Of a DNA stretch of 37,190 bases, positions 1 through 12,320 are shown piece by piece (position 1 is the first letter of the stretch; every line of letters starts with the position of its first letter). The translations under genes and the position numbers were made by a program. The notes below the pieces were generated by a model. That model saw nothing but the letters and a program-made list of their open reading frames with translations, was not told where the DNA came from and searched no databases. Source of the DNA: Bacillota bacterium (GTDB lineage: Bacteria; Bacillota; Limnochordia; Darwinibacteriales; Darwinibacteriaceae); assembly GCA_012521295.1 (NCBI GenBank), contig JAAYMS010000064.1:1-37190 (forward strand), given 5' to 3'.

Positions 1-2
1 CC

Positions 3-3064
<3,062 letters not shown>

Positions 3065-3068
<4 letters not shown>

Positions 3069-4498
3069 AAGAGTTGGCGCACAAGCTGCGTACGAGCCAA
3101 GTCTCCAGCGTCGAGCTCGTCCAGCATTATCTAGATCGGATTCGGGCGGTTGATTCTGATATTCGGGCTTTTCTATATGTGGACGAGGATGGAGCTATAG
3201 CCGAAGCAAAGGCATCTGATGAGCGCCGCCGCCGAGGAGAGCCCCTTTCGCCATGGGATGGAATTCCCATTGCGATTAAGGACAACATCTGTACTGTTGG
3301 GACACCTACAACTTGTGCATCCCGCATGCTGGAAAACTACTATTCACCGTTTGAAGCAGAGGTGATCACGCGCATCAAGCAGGCTGGGATGCCTATTCTG
3401 GGAAAGACGAATATGGATGAATTCGCCATGGGTTCTTCGACGGAGTTCTCTGCATTCTACATAACCCGAAATCCTCACGATCTTACCCGTGTCCCAGGTG
3501 GTTCGAGTGGTGGTTCAGCTGCGGCAGTGGCTGCAGGGGAAGCCCCTTGGGCCTTAGGTACCGATACTGGCGGCTCGATTCGCCAACCAGGGGCCTTTTG
3601 TGGAGTTGTCGGTTTGAAACCTACATATGGGCGTGTCTCACGGTGGGGCTTGGTGGCTCTAGCATCTTCACTCGACCAGATTGGCCCTATGGCCCGTACT
3701 GTTGCTGACGCAGAGATCCTCTTTTCGATTATTGCTGGGCACGACAACCGTGATTCTACATCTTGGCCTAATGCGGCTTATCGAGTAATGGACGCAGTGC
3801 CTGATAATCTGAAAGGGATCAGCGTTGGTGTCCCAGAGGAGTTTTTTGCGGAAGGCCTTGATCCCGAGGTTGCCTGCAGTGTAAGACAGGCAATTAAGAT
3901 GCTGGAGAACCTAGGTGCAGAGGTAAAGCCAATTTCTCTGCCTCATAATATCTACTCGATTGATACTTACCTCACACTCGTGACAGCAGAAGCAAGTTCA
4001 AATTTGGCTCGCTATGACGGGGTGCGGTACGGGCTCCGTGTTGAAGCGCCCGACTGTACTACCATGTTCAAGAAGACGCGCACTAAGGGCTTTGGCCCAG
4101 AGGTGAAGCGCCGGATCATGCTCGGTACTTATGTCTTGACCGCCAGTCATCACGAGGCCTTCTACGAGCAGGCGCGACGGGTCCGCACCTTGATAGCTCA
4201 AGACCTCGAACAAGCCTTTTCTAGCGTAGATGTAGTAGTGACACCGACCACGCCGACTACTGCATTTAGGATCGGTGAGAAGCAGGATCCACTTCAGATG
4301 TATTTGTCTGATTCGTACACAGCCATTGCGAATTTAGCCGGCAATCCTGCCCTCACTATGCCCTGCGGGATTGATCGGAAAGGGCTTCCAATTGGCCTGC
4401 AGCTGATTGCTGATCATTTCCGGGAAGACCTGATCTTTACTGTTGGGCGAGTATTGGAGCAGTCACTTAGGGAGGTGGAGGCCGGTGGGGAATTATGA
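3065..4498 (+). CDS. gatA: Glu-tRNA(Gln) amidotransferase subunit A (amidase)
   Basis: The glutaminase subunit of GatCAB; it releases ammonia from glutamine for transfer to GatB. It is an amidase-signature enzyme of 477 residues. The Ser-cisSer-Lys catalytic triad is visible as Lys72 in GIPIAIKDN, Ser147 in PGGSSGGSAAA and Ser171 in DTGGSIRQPGAFCG. The spacing (75 and 24 residues) matches that of characterised GatA proteins. It begins by the ATGA overlap with gatC and its end overlaps the start of gatB by 14 bases. Together with gatB it indicates that this organism makes Gln-tRNA, Asn-tRNA or both by the indirect route. Confidence 0.98.
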
Positions 4499-5936
4499 GT
4501 TGACGATCGGGCTTGAAATTCATGTGGAACTGGCGACTAAGAGTAAGATGTTCTGTGGCTGTGCCACTACTTTTGGGGCGCCTCCCAATACTCAGTGCTG
4601 CCCAATTTGCCTTGGGTTGCCGGGCACTCTGCCTCTGCTGAATCGAACCGCAGTGGAGTATGGTATTCGGGCAGGGTTGGCACTTAACTGCCGGATTAAT
4701 CCAGTCAGCGAGTTTGCTCGCAAGAACTACTATTATCCTGATCTTCCCAAAGCCTACCAGATCACACAGCATGATAAACCGTTGGCTGAGAATGGGTTCC
4801 TCGAATACTTTCTTGATGGTCAGCTGACGAAAACAACCATAACCCGCCTTCATCTAGAGGAGGAAGTGGGTAAGTCAATCCACAGTGGTGACAGCATCAT
4901 CGGATCAGAGTATTCCTCGATTGACTATAACCGGGCAGGTATTCCCTTAATCGAGATTGTCACTGCACCTGAGATTGCCTCCCCGAAGCAGGCCCGCGTT
5001 TTCTTGGAGCAGCTGCGGCTTACCCTGCAGTACCTGGGAGTTTCGGATTGCAAGATGGAGAATGGTTCCCTGCGCTGTGACGCCAATGTTTCAGTCCGTG
5101 ATATAGAGGGGAACCCAGGCGAAAAGGTTGAAATTAAGAACCTTAACTCGTTCCGGGCTCTCGAGCGTGCTTTGGCATACGAAGGAGAGCGTCAGGCCGT
5201 TCTGTTGTCGCAGGGAAAACAGGTGCTCCGCGAAACCCGGACCTGGGATGAAAAAGCTCAAAAAACGGTGCGTATGCGCCTTAAGGCTGAAGCTCCAGAC
5301 TACCGGTACTTCCCAGAACCAGATCTGCCTCCCCTTGAGCTCGAGCAGGTGTGGATTCACGAAATAGCCTCCAGCCTTCCTGAGCTTCCGCTGGCGAGAG
5401 AAGAGCGCTTCCAGAAAGCGTATGGCTTGTCTGAGTATGACGCTGGAGTACTCGTCCGGGCGCCGCATCTGGCTGATGTCTTTGAAGAGACCGTTGCCCT
5501 TGGCCATTCCCCAAAACTAACAGCTAACTGGGTGCTGGGTGATTTTGCCCGACTAGCACGTCAAGGTGAAGTAGTTTCGGCGCAGCACTTTGGAGAGCTT
5601 CTCGAACTTGTCAGTTCGGGTCAGATCAATAATAACCAGGGCAAAGCTGTGCTAGAGGAGATGTTTGCCACTGGTGCATCTCCGAGGGAAATTGTGCAGA
5701 AAAAAGGGTTAACCATAATCCAAGACTTAGGTTTCCTAAAGACAGTGATTCAAGAAGCATTGAATGAACACAGCGAGCTGGTGGAAAGGTACAGATCGGG
5801 CGAAGATCGGCTTCTGGGATTTTTCGTCGGACAGGTGATGCGGAGGACCGGCGGCCGAGCAGAACCCGTTCTTGTAAACAAGTTGTTAGCAGAAGCCCTG
5901 CAGCCCGGAAGGAATTGGGAACCTCACAAGGAATAA
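4485..5936 (+). CDS. gatB: Glu-tRNA(Gln)/Asp-tRNA(Asn) amidotransferase subunit B
   Basis: The tRNA-binding and kinase/transamidase subunit of GatCAB. It phosphorylates the misacylated carboxylate with ATP, then amidates it using ammonia from GatA. The N-terminus reads YELTIGLEIHVEL, followed by a Cys-rich zinc site (FCGCATTFG, then QCCPICLGLPG) and the conserved YYYPDLPKAYQITQ. The C-terminal YqeY-like tail domain is at about 330-480. The track start at TTG 4443 would add 14 non-family residues. I choose GTG 4485, giving 483 residues, because GGAGGTGGAG lies at the right distance upstream and homology begins there. It is the last of the three subunit genes, with 24 bases to the next gene. 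Confidence 0.97.
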   Translation: MGNYELTIGLEIHVELATKSKMFCGCATTFGAPPNTQCCPICLGLPGTLPLLNRTAVEYGIRAGLALNCRINPVSEFARKNYYYPDLPKAYQITQHDKPLAENGFLEYFLDGQLTKTTITRLHLEEEVGKSIHSGDSIIGSEYSSIDYNRAGIPLIEIVTAPEIASPKQARVFLEQLRLTLQYLGVSDCKMENGSLRCDANVSVRDIEGNPGEKVEIKNLNSFRALERALAYEGERQAVLLSQGKQVLRETRTWDEKAQKTVRMRLKAEAPDYRYFPEPDLPPLELEQVWIHEIASSLPELPLAREERFQKAYGLSEYDAGVLVRAPHLADVFEETVALGHSPKLTANWVLGDFARLARQGEVVSAQHFGELLELVSSGQINNNQGKAVLEEMFATGASPREIVQKKGLTIIQDLGFLKTVIQEALNEHSELVERYRSGEDRLLGFFVGQVMRRTGGRAEPVLVNKLLAEALQPGRNWEPHKE

Positions 5937-5960
5937 ATAAGGGAAAGGCAGGCGAGGTTC

Positions 5961-6770
5961 ATGGAGAATGTGCTCTTCATTTTTGCCGGTATTCCTGTTT
6001 ATTCCTATGGTTTTATGATTGGATTGGGTCTGATCTGTGGTTCTCTATTGACCTGCCGAGAGGGGCGCCGTCGTGGCCTTGATCACGATACCATCTTCTC
6101 TTGGTTTGTGTGGACGACTGCGGTTTTCTTGATTTCAGGCCGAATTGCATTTGTGTTTTCTCTGCACCGCTGGCGAATGTTTATCTATCCTTGGGTTCTC
6201 TTTACTGGATTTCAGGTAGATGAGACGGCAGGGTTAATTGCCGCAGCGGTGGCAGGCCTTTTCCTAGTTTTCAGGTTCTTTCCTACCCCACTGGTGTTTC
6301 TGGATGCGATGGCGCCCGCCCTCGCTATAATGCAATCATTCGCTAATCTGGGTTCCAATGTCTTTGGGCGCCAGACCACGGTTCCATGGGCGGTACAGCT
6401 GGGGTACTTCAAACTTCACCCGATGCCTTTATACGGTGCCATTGCTTACTACCTGATCTTCTCTATTCTCTGGCGTGCTCGACGCTATACCAGGTTTGAC
6501 GGTCAGCTGGTCATTGGGTTTTTTGCTCTCAGTTCGTGGACTCAGTGGTTCTTGCTGAGGTTTCGTGAGCAGAGCGCAGTTTCTTGGAGCCCGTGGGTAT
6601 TCTTAGTGCCGGCAGTTGCTTTGAGCGCTGCGTGGGTCTATTTATATGTCAACGCACCTTTGCTTCCCCTTAGCAAGAGGCGCGTCCGGAGCCCTGTTGT
6701 TGGTTGGATCTTGTCTGTATTAGCAGTGTCGCTTACCATGACCCTCGTCTTTTTCTGGCGGTTCGGCTGA
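5961..6770 (+). CDS. Lgt-like prolipoprotein diacylglyceryl transferase family membrane protein, divergent
   Basis: A 269-residue polytopic membrane protein with about seven hydrophobic segments. Three pieces recall Lgt, the enzyme that moves diacylglycerol from phosphatidylglycerol to the lipobox Cys of prolipoproteins: the SGRIAFVFSLHRW segment near residues 58-71 (cf. GGRIG), ANLGSNVFGRQ at 128-138 (cf. GRLGNFINGE), and HPMPLYGAIAYYL followed by FLLRFRE (cf. HPSQLYE and the C-terminal Arg-Glu pair). The family HGG motif is not evident where expected (GFQVDETAGLIA), and the Arg and Glu of the Lgt signature are changed. I therefore call it an Lgt-family homologue that may be inactive or have another substrate. 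It lies between gatB and fur with short gaps. Confidence 0.6.
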   Translation: MENVLFIFAGIPVYSYGFMIGLGLICGSLLTCREGRRRGLDHDTIFSWFVWTTAVFLISGRIAFVFSLHRWRMFIYPWVLFTGFQVDETAGLIAAAVAGLFLVFRFFPTPLVFLDAMAPALAIMQSFANLGSNVFGRQTTVPWAVQLGYFKLHPMPLYGAIAYYLIFSILWRARRYTRFDGQLVIGFFALSSWTQWFLLRFREQSAVSWSPWVFLVPAVALSAAWVYLYVNAPLLPLSKRRVRSPVVGWILSVLAVSLTMTLVFFWRFG

Positions 6771-6795
6771 GACGGCACAAAAAGAGGTGAATGTT

Positions 6796-7269
6796 ATGCT
6801 GCCGAAAAATGAACTGCGCGAGCGCATTTTCTCAATTCTCCGCGAGCATGACCATCGTCTGACACCACAGCGCGAAGCCGTGGTAGAGGTGTTGATCGAG
6901 AATTCAGATGCGCATTTGTCTGCGGAGAATATCTTCATGCAGACGAAGCACAACTACCCCGATATTGGTTTGGCGACGGTGTACCGCACGCTGGAGCTAT
7001 TGGAGAGCCTGGGTTTGGTGCACAAGTTCGAGTACGGTGACGGTCAAAGCCGCTATGAAGTAAACCAATCGGCAGACGATCACTATCATCATCATTTGAT
7101 CTGCGTGAAATGTGGCGGAATCGGCGAATTCAAAGACGACCTCTTGGACGAGATTGAACACGCAATAGCCAAAGAAACAGGTTTTCGGGTGACTGATCAC
7201 TGCCTGCGGTTTTTTGGTATCTGCAGCGAATGCCAAGCTGAGCCCGGGGAAAACAGCGACGACGATTGA
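6796..7269 (+). CDS. fur: Fur-family metal-dependent transcriptional regulator
   Basis: A 157-residue winged-helix repressor with an N-terminal DNA-binding domain (HRLTPQREAVVEVL; recognition helix near PDIGLATVYRTLELL) and a C-terminal metal-binding dimerisation domain. Two CXXC pairs (CVKC and CSEC) form the structural zinc site, and DDHYHHH supplies regulatory-metal ligands. The SRYEVNQ segment has Glu where peroxide-sensing PerR has the critical Asp (RFDF in B. subtilis). That points to iron-sensing Fur rather than PerR, by inference. The track start GTG lies inside the SD AAAGAGGTGA, so I use ATG 6796. The stop codon is embedded in the -35 box of the valS promoter. No convincing Fur box is seen nearby. 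Confidence 0.88.
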   Translation: MLPKNELRERIFSILREHDHRLTPQREAVVEVLIENSDAHLSAENIFMQTKHNYPDIGLATVYRTLELLESLGLVHKFEYGDGQSRYEVNQSADDHYHHHLICVKCGGIGEFKDDLLDEIEHAIAKETGFRVTDHCLRFFGICSECQAEPGENSDDD

Positions 7270-7294
7270 CAAATCGGGTCGGACTGTATATCAT
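7266..7294 (+). promoter_or_regulatory. Sigma-A-type promoter of the valS T-box transcript
   Basis: TTGACA at 7266-7271 is followed after exactly 17 bases by TATCAT at 7289-7294, so transcription should start near 7301. The -35 hexamer overlaps the TGA stop of fur (7267-7269). Confidence 0.8.
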
Positions 7295-7300
7295 TAAAGA

Positions 7301-7550
7301 AAACACATGACGTAAAGGCTGTGAATGGGAGTAGTACCAGCGAGAGCGCCATCAGAGAGGGGAACCATATGGTGCGAGGTTTCCTTGGAAAGCAGGCTGG
7401 GAAGTCGCCCAGGAGCTGCTGAGGTGAATGAGTTTAGCCTCAGCCGGTGGTTCCGTTATCGCTATTGAGTGCCTGGCAGGCTTTTTCTGCTGGGAATTAA
7501 GGTGGTACCGCGAAATAAGCTTTTCGTCCTTAGGACGGAGGGCTTTTTTA
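7301..7550 (+). promoter_or_regulatory. T-box riboswitch leader, valine specifier GUC
   Basis: The leader of valS occupies the 305-base gap after fur. The invariant T-box AAGGTGGTACCGCG is at 7499-7512. Stem I can be folded by eye: TGGG (7326-7329) pairs with CCCA (7408-7411) and CCAGC (7337-7341) with GCTGG (7396-7400). Between them is an internal loop AGTAGTA (7330-7336) facing GAAGTCG (7401-7407). The triplet GTC at 7404-7406 in this loop is a valine codon, matching the downstream gene. The AGAGAG element at 7354-7359, an apical stem GGAACC/GGTTTCC and a 7-bp stem at 7418-7424/7438-7444 also fit the T-box plan. Uncharged tRNA-Val should bind and favour the antiterminator, raising valS expression. 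Confidence 0.95.
7518..7550 (+). terminator. T-box-controlled intrinsic terminator upstream of valS
   Basis: A 12-bp stem with several G-U pairs, AGCTTTTCGTCC (7518-7529) against GGACGGAGGGCT (7533-7544), has a TTA loop and is followed by a run of T. It is mutually exclusive with the antiterminator that uses the T-box bulge at 7499-7512. Confidence 0.9.
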
Positions 7551-7574
7551 TTTTGAAAATAGGAGGTTTTGAGC

Positions 7575-10205
7575 ATGGATAAGGTCTACAATCCTAGGGA
7601 AGTAGAAGACCGGATCTACGCTTTTTGGGAAGACAACGGCTACTTCCGTACTGAAGTAGAACCAGATAAAGAACCGTTCTGCATCGTGATCCCGCCGCCA
7701 AACGTCACTGGGCAGCTGCATATGGGCCATGCCCTTGATGAGACTTACCAAGATATCTTGGTGCGCTGGCGGCGCATGCAGGGATACAATGCGGTTTGGA
7801 TTCCTGGTACTGACCACGCCGGAATTGCTACTCAAGCTCGAGTCGAAGAACATATTCGGGCAACAGAAGGGAAAACCCGGCACGACTTGGGCCGCGAGGA
7901 GTTCTTGAAGCGTACTTGGGCTTGGAAGGAAGAATATGGCGGCCGCATCCTGAAGCAGCTGAGGAAACTCGGGGCTTCGGTTGACTGGAGCCGAGAGCGT
8001 TTTACGATGGATGAGGGCTGTTCGCGCGCAGTTCGGGAAGTCTTTGTACGATTATATGAAAAGGGCCTTATTTACCAAGGCAATTACAGTGTGAACTGGT
8101 GTCCGCAGTGCAGTACGACTCTTTCCGACATCGAGGTTGAACACGAAGAGCGCGAGGGCAGACTCTGGCACATCAGGTACCCTCTTGCCGATGGTTCGGG
8201 GTACATCCAAGTAGCTACCACCCGTCCAGAAACCATGCTGGGCGACACCGCTATCGCAGTCAATCCCGATGATGAACGCTATAAGGAGCTGGTGGGTAAG
8301 ACCGTCATTCTGCCGTTGATGAACCGGGAGATCCCCATCGTTGCCGACAGCTATGTTGATATGGAGTTCGGAACCGGAATGGTCAAAGTGACACCAGCCC
8401 ATGACCCCAATGACTTTGAGATTGGCCGGCGTCACAATCTGCCATCAATCGAGGTTATCGGGCGCGATGCACATATGACCGAAGCTGCTGGGCCATATCA
8501 AGGCTTGGAACGATACGAGTGCCGCAAGAAGGTTGTCGAAGACCTGAAGAAAGAGGGCTTCCTTGTCAAAGAAGAAGAGCATCATCACGCAGTCGGTGAG
8601 TGCTACCGCTGTGGAACTGTCGTTGAACCGCTCGTCTCCAAACAGTGGTTTGTGAAGATGGATAAGCTGGCAGAGCGGGCCCGCAAGGTAGTAGAAGAAG
8701 GACAGATCCGTTTTGTCCCTGAACGGTTTACAAAACAGTATCTGCACTGGATGGAGAATATTCGCGATTGGTGTATCTCCAGACAGCTGTGGTGGGGTCA
8801 CCGTATTCCAGTCTGGTACTGCCAGGACTGCGGTGCATCCTTTGCTTCACGCCAGGATCCGACAGAATGCGCTGAATGTGGTTCTACTCACATTGAACAG
8901 GATCCAGACGTTTTGGATACTTGGTTCTCGTCGGCTCTGTGGCCTTTCTCGACCCTGGGATGGCCTGACGAGACTCCTGATCTAGAGCATTTTTATCCGA
9001 CATCTGTATTAGTAACTGGGTTCGACATTATCTTCTTCTGGGTAGCCCGCATGATTGTGATGGGCCTGGAGTTTATGAATGATGTACCTTTCCGTGATGT
9101 ACTCATTCATGGGTTGGTGCGAGATGCTCAAGGGCGGAAGATGAGTAAGTCTTTGGGGAACGGAATTGACCCTCTGGAGGTCATTGCAGAGTATGGTGCA
9201 GACGCTCTCCGGTTCAACTTGGTGATCGGTGTAGCCCCTGGAAACGATATGCGGTTCATCCCTGAAAAGGTCGAAGCATACAGAAACTTCGCCAATAAGA
9301 TCTGGAACGCATCCAGGTTTGCGCTGATGAATCTGGAAGGGTTCACCCCCGCCGAATCCTTTGAAGGACTAGAGCTGACTCTGCCCGACAAATGGATCCT
9401 CAGCCGATTTGAGTATACCGCTTCAGAGTTGACAAGGCTCCTCGAACGCTATGATATTGGTGAGGGTGCTCGGGTGCTCTACGACTTCATCTGGAGCGAG
9501 CTTTGCGACTGGTATATCGAATTGGCAAAACCGCGGCTGTATGGCAGATATGGTGATGCTGCCCGGCTGGCTGCTCAGCAGACCTTGTGGTATGTCTTGA
9601 AGAATACACTGCAGCTTCTCCATCCATACATGCCATTTATCACAGAAGAAATTTGGCAGAACCTGCCGCATGAAGGCGAGACCATTGTTCGTGCCCCCTG
9701 GCCAACGCCAGGCGGTTTCAGATCTGAAAAGATCGAAGCGGCTATGTCCATCGTCATGGATGTTGTCACGGAGATCAGAACCGTCCGCAGTGAGAAGAAC
9801 GTGCCGCCTGGCCGGAAGATCACTGCTATCTGCCAGGCTGATCCCGCTGAACAGGCAATTCTCGAGGAAAACCGCGACAACATCATGACCCTTGCCGGCC
9901 TCGAGACATTAGAAATTACTGGCCTGGGCGAAAAACCAGCTAAGTCCATCGGAGCTATCGTACGTGGAATTGGTGTCTTCCTACCTCTTGCGGGGATGGT
10001 AGATTTGGAGGAGGAACGCAACAGGATCGCAAGGGACTTAGCACAGGCGGAGAAGGAGCTGCAGCGGGCACAAAGCAAGCTTGCCAATGAAGGATTTGTG
10101 AGCAAGGCTCCCGAAGAGGTCGTTGCTAAGGAGCGAGAGAAGGAAGCCAACCTGCGAGCAACAGTGGAGCGTTTGCAGAAACTCTTAGCAGAGATGCAGG
10201 AGTAA
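7575..10205 (+). CDS. valS: Valyl-tRNA synthetase
   Basis: Class I aminoacyl-tRNA synthetase charging tRNA-Val, with an editing domain that removes misactivated threonine. It has 876 residues from ATG 7575; the track start at TTG 7569 lies too close to the SD AGGAGG (7561-7566). The HIGH motif is HMGH at 49-52 within [15 protein letters not shown], and KMSKS is at 522-526. The CP1 editing domain ([13 protein letters not shown]) lies between them. A CysXXCys pair appears in WCPQCSTTL. The anticodon-binding domain is followed by a C-terminal coiled-coil arm (about 810-876) that grips the tRNA. The valine-specific T-box upstream supports the assignment independently. folC starts 6 bases after the stop. 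Confidence 0.98.
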   Translation: MDKVYNPREVEDRIYAFWEDNGYFRTEVEPDKEPFCIVIPPPNVTGQLHMGHALDETYQDILVRWRRMQGYNAVWIPGTDHAGIATQARVEEHIRATEGKTRHDLGREEFLKRTWAWKEEYGGRILKQLRKLGASVDWSRERFTMDEGCSRAVREVFVRLYEKGLIYQGNYSVNWCPQCSTTLSDIEVEHEEREGRLWHIRYPLADGSGYIQVATTRPETMLGDTAIAVNPDDERYKELVGKTVILPLMNREIPIVADSYVDMEFGTGMVKVTPAHDPNDFEIGRRHNLPSIEVIGRDAHMTEAAGPYQGLERYECRKKVVEDLKKEGFLVKEEEHHHAVGECYRCGTVVEPLVSKQWFVKMDKLAERARKVVEEGQIRFVPERFTKQYLHWMENIRDWCISRQLWWGHRIPVWYCQDCGASFASRQDPTECAECGSTHIEQDPDVLDTWFSSALWPFSTLGWPDETPDLEHFYPTSVLVTGFDIIFFWVARMIVMGLEFMNDVPFRDVLIHGLVRDAQGRKMSKSLGNGIDPLEVIAEYGADALRFNLVIGVAPGNDMRFIPEKVEAYRNFANKIWNASRFALMNLEGFTPAESFEGLELTLPDKWILSRFEYTASELTRLLERYDIGEGARVLYDFIWSELCDWYIELAKPRLYGRYGDAARLAAQQTLWYVLKNTLQLLHPYMPFITEEIWQNLPHEGETIVRAPWPTPGGFRSEKIEAAMSIVMDVVTEIRTVRSEKNVPPGRKITAICQADPAEQAILEENRDNIMTLAGLETLEITGLGEKPAKSIGAIVRGIGVFLPLAGMVDLEEERNRIARDLAQAEKELQRAQSKLANEGFVSKAPEEVVAKEREKEANLRATVERLQKLLAEMQE

Positions 10206-10211
10206 TAACAG

Positions 10212-11498
10212 ATGGATCCGATTACTTCGCGAGCTCGGTTTGGCAGCCATTTGGGATTGGAACGGGTCACTCTTTTGTGCCAAGCACTGGGACACCCACA
10301 GGACAGCCTCCGCTTTGTTCATGTAGCTGGTACAAACGGTAAGGGATCTGTCTGCACCTTTTTGGCGAGTTCTCTAAAAGCAGCAGGATTTAAGGTGGGG
10401 AGGTTTACCTCCCCTCACCTTGTTGCTTATAATGAACGAATTGTTATTAATGACACGCCCATCTCCGATGAGGATTTGTCCAAGCTCGCCAAAGAGGCGG
10501 ACGAGGCATGCGCCGTTTTAGAGGCCAGCAACCCAGGTTTGGGGCCTGTCACTGAGTTTGAGTATTGCACTGCGCTCGCCTTTCAGTATTTCCGTGAGCA
10601 GGACGTCGATATTGTCGTCTTAGAGACGGGCTTAGGCGGCCGCTTAGACGCCACTAATATCGTAGAACCCGATTTGTGTGTCATTACTCCGATCGGACAT
10701 GATCACATGGATCGCCTGGGCAGCACGCTGAGCGAAATCGCAGCAGAAAAAGCAGGTATTATCAAGAAGGGAATACCTGTGGTAGTAGGGTTTCAAGAAC
10801 GTGAAGCTTACGATGTGCTTCGGGAGACGGCTCAAGCCCGCAGTGCACCGCTTCTGGCACTTCAGGAGTCTGGTTATCAGCCTTTGAACTGGGGGCGCTT
10901 TGGCGGCGAGTTTATGCTGCGTGAGTTCTCAGGAGAACCGTTTCGCATCAAGATGCTCGGTGGGCATCAGCTGGATAACGCAGCTACGGCGGTGATCGCC
11001 CTCTTTGAGCTAAAGAAGCTCGGGTGGCATATCAGCGAACAGCATATCCGCACAGGATTGATGCACGCTGAGTGGCCCGGTAGACTCGAGATCGTATCAT
11101 CTGATCCTCTACTGGTTCTGGATGGGGGACATAACCGCGAAGGCTTGCAGAGGCTTATGGCCGGCCTAGAACGTCTTGAAGAAAACCTCGGAGAAGGCTG
11201 GACCTTTGTCGTTGGTATGCTGGCAAATAAGGAGTTGGAGCTGCTGGACATTCTGTTGCCCAGGGCCGGACGTTTTATCTTTACCCAAGCAGACAGCGGG
11301 CGCCTGCCCCCCATGGATACGGGCATTATGGCTGCTCACGTGCGTTTACGAGGGGCAGAGGCTGAAGAGATTGTGCCGGCTCGAGACGCTCTTCGGAGGG
11401 CGCTTTCTATCGGACATCCCGTCTGCATATGCGGTTCACTGTACTTAATTGGGACCGTAAAGAGGGATTTGGCCGAGTTAGGAATAGTAACGCAGTAG
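10212..11498 (+). CDS. folC: Bifunctional folylpolyglutamate synthase/dihydrofolate synthase
   Basis: A Mur-ligase-family enzyme of 428 residues. It adds glutamate to dihydropteroate and extends the polyglutamate tail of folates, which keeps them in the cell. The P-loop is VAGTNGKGSVCTF near residue 40. The folate loop TSPHLVAYNERI and the VVLETGLGGRLDATN motif follow, with the GHDHMDRLG metal/ATP region and a C-terminal Rossmann-like domain (VLDGGHNREG). The ATG start has AGGAG overlapping the end of valS, so it is probably co-transcribed with valS under T-box control. valS-folC is a frequent Bacillota pair. Whether both activities are present cannot be told from motifs alone. Confidence 0.95.
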   Translation: MDPITSRARFGSHLGLERVTLLCQALGHPQDSLRFVHVAGTNGKGSVCTFLASSLKAAGFKVGRFTSPHLVAYNERIVINDTPISDEDLSKLAKEADEACAVLEASNPGLGPVTEFEYCTALAFQYFREQDVDIVVLETGLGGRLDATNIVEPDLCVITPIGHDHMDRLGSTLSEIAAEKAGIIKKGIPVVVGFQEREAYDVLRETAQARSAPLLALQESGYQPLNWGRFGGEFMLREFSGEPFRIKMLGGHQLDNAATAVIALFELKKLGWHISEQHIRTGLMHAEWPGRLEIVSSDPLLVLDGGHNREGLQRLMAGLERLEENLGEGWTFVVGMLANKELELLDILLPRAGRFIFTQADSGRLPPMDTGIMAAHVRLRGAEAEEIVPARDALRRALSIGHPVCICGSLYLIGTVKRDLAELGIVTQ

Positions 11499-11520
11499 GT
11501 GAGTTCAAGGAGGGATGTGT

Positions 11521-12072
11521 GTGCGTTCCCAGCAAAGGAAGAAGAGTAAGCAGAAACGAACTGCCGGTGGAGAGGGCTTGAACTTTGCCATTAGCCTCAT
11601 TACACTTACGGTAGTATTCGTGTTTGTAGGTTATTTGCTGGGGCAGTATGCTGTCAAATTCTTGAAAGCACAGCATGACGCCCAGGTGCGAACGGTGCAG
11701 ACTACCCCTGTAATATCACAACCTGCGCCAAACACTCAGCCGGTCAGCCAACCTCAGAGAGAGCCTGAGCTACCCAGCCGTCCGCAGCAGGTTACAGTAC
11801 AGTCCAGTCAGCAACAGGCTAGCAGTGGGCAAACGAATAGTGGGCAGGCCAATAGTGGGCAGACGCTCTATAGGGTTCAGGTTGGCGCTTTTTCGCAGAA
11901 GGACAATGCAGATCGGCTCGCGGCCCAACTGCGGGATTTGGGTTATGAAGTTATCGTAAGCAGCGGCCCGCCATACCGGGTGCAGACAGGAGCGTTTTCT
12001 AACAGGCAGAATGCGGTTCGCCTCAGTGAAGAGCTTCAGGCCAAAGGATTTGAAGCGGCAGTGGTCAATTAG
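11521..12072 (+). CDS. SPOR-domain membrane protein
   Basis: A 183-residue membrane-anchored protein. A basic cytoplasmic N-terminus (QQRKKSKQKR) leads into one transmembrane helix (about 21-43, ISLITLTVVFVFVGYLL), a Pro/Gln/Ser-rich linker and a C-terminal SPOR domain from about 115. SPOR domains bind denuded glycan strands of septal peptidoglycan. Here it shows two similar halves, YRVQVGAFSQKDNADRLAAQ and YRVQTGAFSNRQNAVRLSEE. The track ATG at 11515 abuts the SD, so I use GTG 11521, six bases after AAGGAGGG. The linker holds a threefold 15-base repeat. A role in division or sporulation is likely but not shown. It follows folC closely. Confidence 0.85.
   Translation: MRSQQRKKSKQKRTAGGEGLNFAISLITLTVVFVFVGYLLGQYAVKFLKAQHDAQVRTVQTTPVISQPAPNTQPVSQPQREPELPSRPQQVTVQSSQQQASSGQTNSGQANSGQTLYRVQVGAFSQKDNADRLAAQLRDLGYEVIVSSGPPYRVQTGAFSNRQNAVRLSEELQAKGFEAAVVN
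11821..11865 (+). repeat. Three tandem 15-base units in the SPOR-protein linker
   Basis: Units at 11821-11835, 11836-11850 and 11851-11865 share the core AnnAGTGGGCAnnC-like sequence and encode S/N-SGQ(T/A)-type pentapeptides. They lie in the flexible linker between membrane helix and SPOR domain, a place where copy number can vary without harm. Confidence 0.8.
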
Positions 12073-12101
12073 TTGACATGCTTCGCCAATTTTGTTATCC
12101 T
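12073..12101 (+). promoter_or_regulatory. Probable sigma-A-type promoter of the ferredoxin gene
   Basis: TTGACA at 12073-12078, directly after the SPOR gene stop, is followed after 17 bases by TATCCT (12096-12101; four of six consensus matches). The ferredoxin start lies 37 bases further on. Confidence 0.6.
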
Positions 12102-12138
12102 TGACCAGTAAGATTGTGAAAAAGGGGGCGAAGTAATA

Positions 12139-12309
12139 ATGGCACACGTTATCAGCGCAGACTGCATCAGCTGCGGCGCTTGCTCCGAAGAATGCCCAGT
12201 TGAGTGCATCAGCCAGGGTGACGAGCATTACATCATTAATGCTGATGAATGTATCGATTGCGCAAGCTGCGCAGGAGTTTGTCCAGTAGATGCTATCAGC
12301 CAGGCTTAA
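12139..12309 (+). CDS. 2[4Fe-4S] ferredoxin (clostridial type)
   Basis: A 56-residue protein too short for the ORF track. Two classic four-Cys motifs are present: C9-x2-C12-x2-C15-x3-C19-P and C38-x2-C41-x2-C44-x3-C48-P. The two-fold pseudosymmetry is typical of small low-potential clostridial ferredoxins. An extra Cys23 follows the first motif. Such proteins carry single electrons between oxidoreductases, hydrogenases and, in many anaerobes, the Rnf complex; rnfC lies 21 kb away in this window, so a link is only plausible. The gene has its own promoter and a strong terminator, making it a monocistronic unit. The SD is a weak G-rich stretch (AAGGGGG) about 12 bases before the ATG. Confidence 0.95.
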   Translation: MAHVISADCISCGACSEECPVECISQGDEHYIINADECIDCASCAGVCPVDAISQA

Positions 12310-12314
12310 TTAGG

Positions 12315-12320
12315 TATAAT
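12315..12320 (+). promoter_or_regulatory. Possible -10 element for spoIID
   Basis: A perfect TATAAT lies immediately before the hairpin at 12321-12361. I find no matching -35 for sigma-A, and only weak similarity to a sigma-E promoter (GGTATAAT against CATACAMT, 5 of 8). If used, transcription would start near 12327, inside the 5' arm of the hairpin. Confidence 0.35.

Noticed and set aside
9575-10270. 231-residue - strand ORF
   Set aside because: It lies wholly over the 3' end of valS and the start of folC, has low-complexity Ser/Arg-rich sequence and no SD or family resemblance; it is a shadow.
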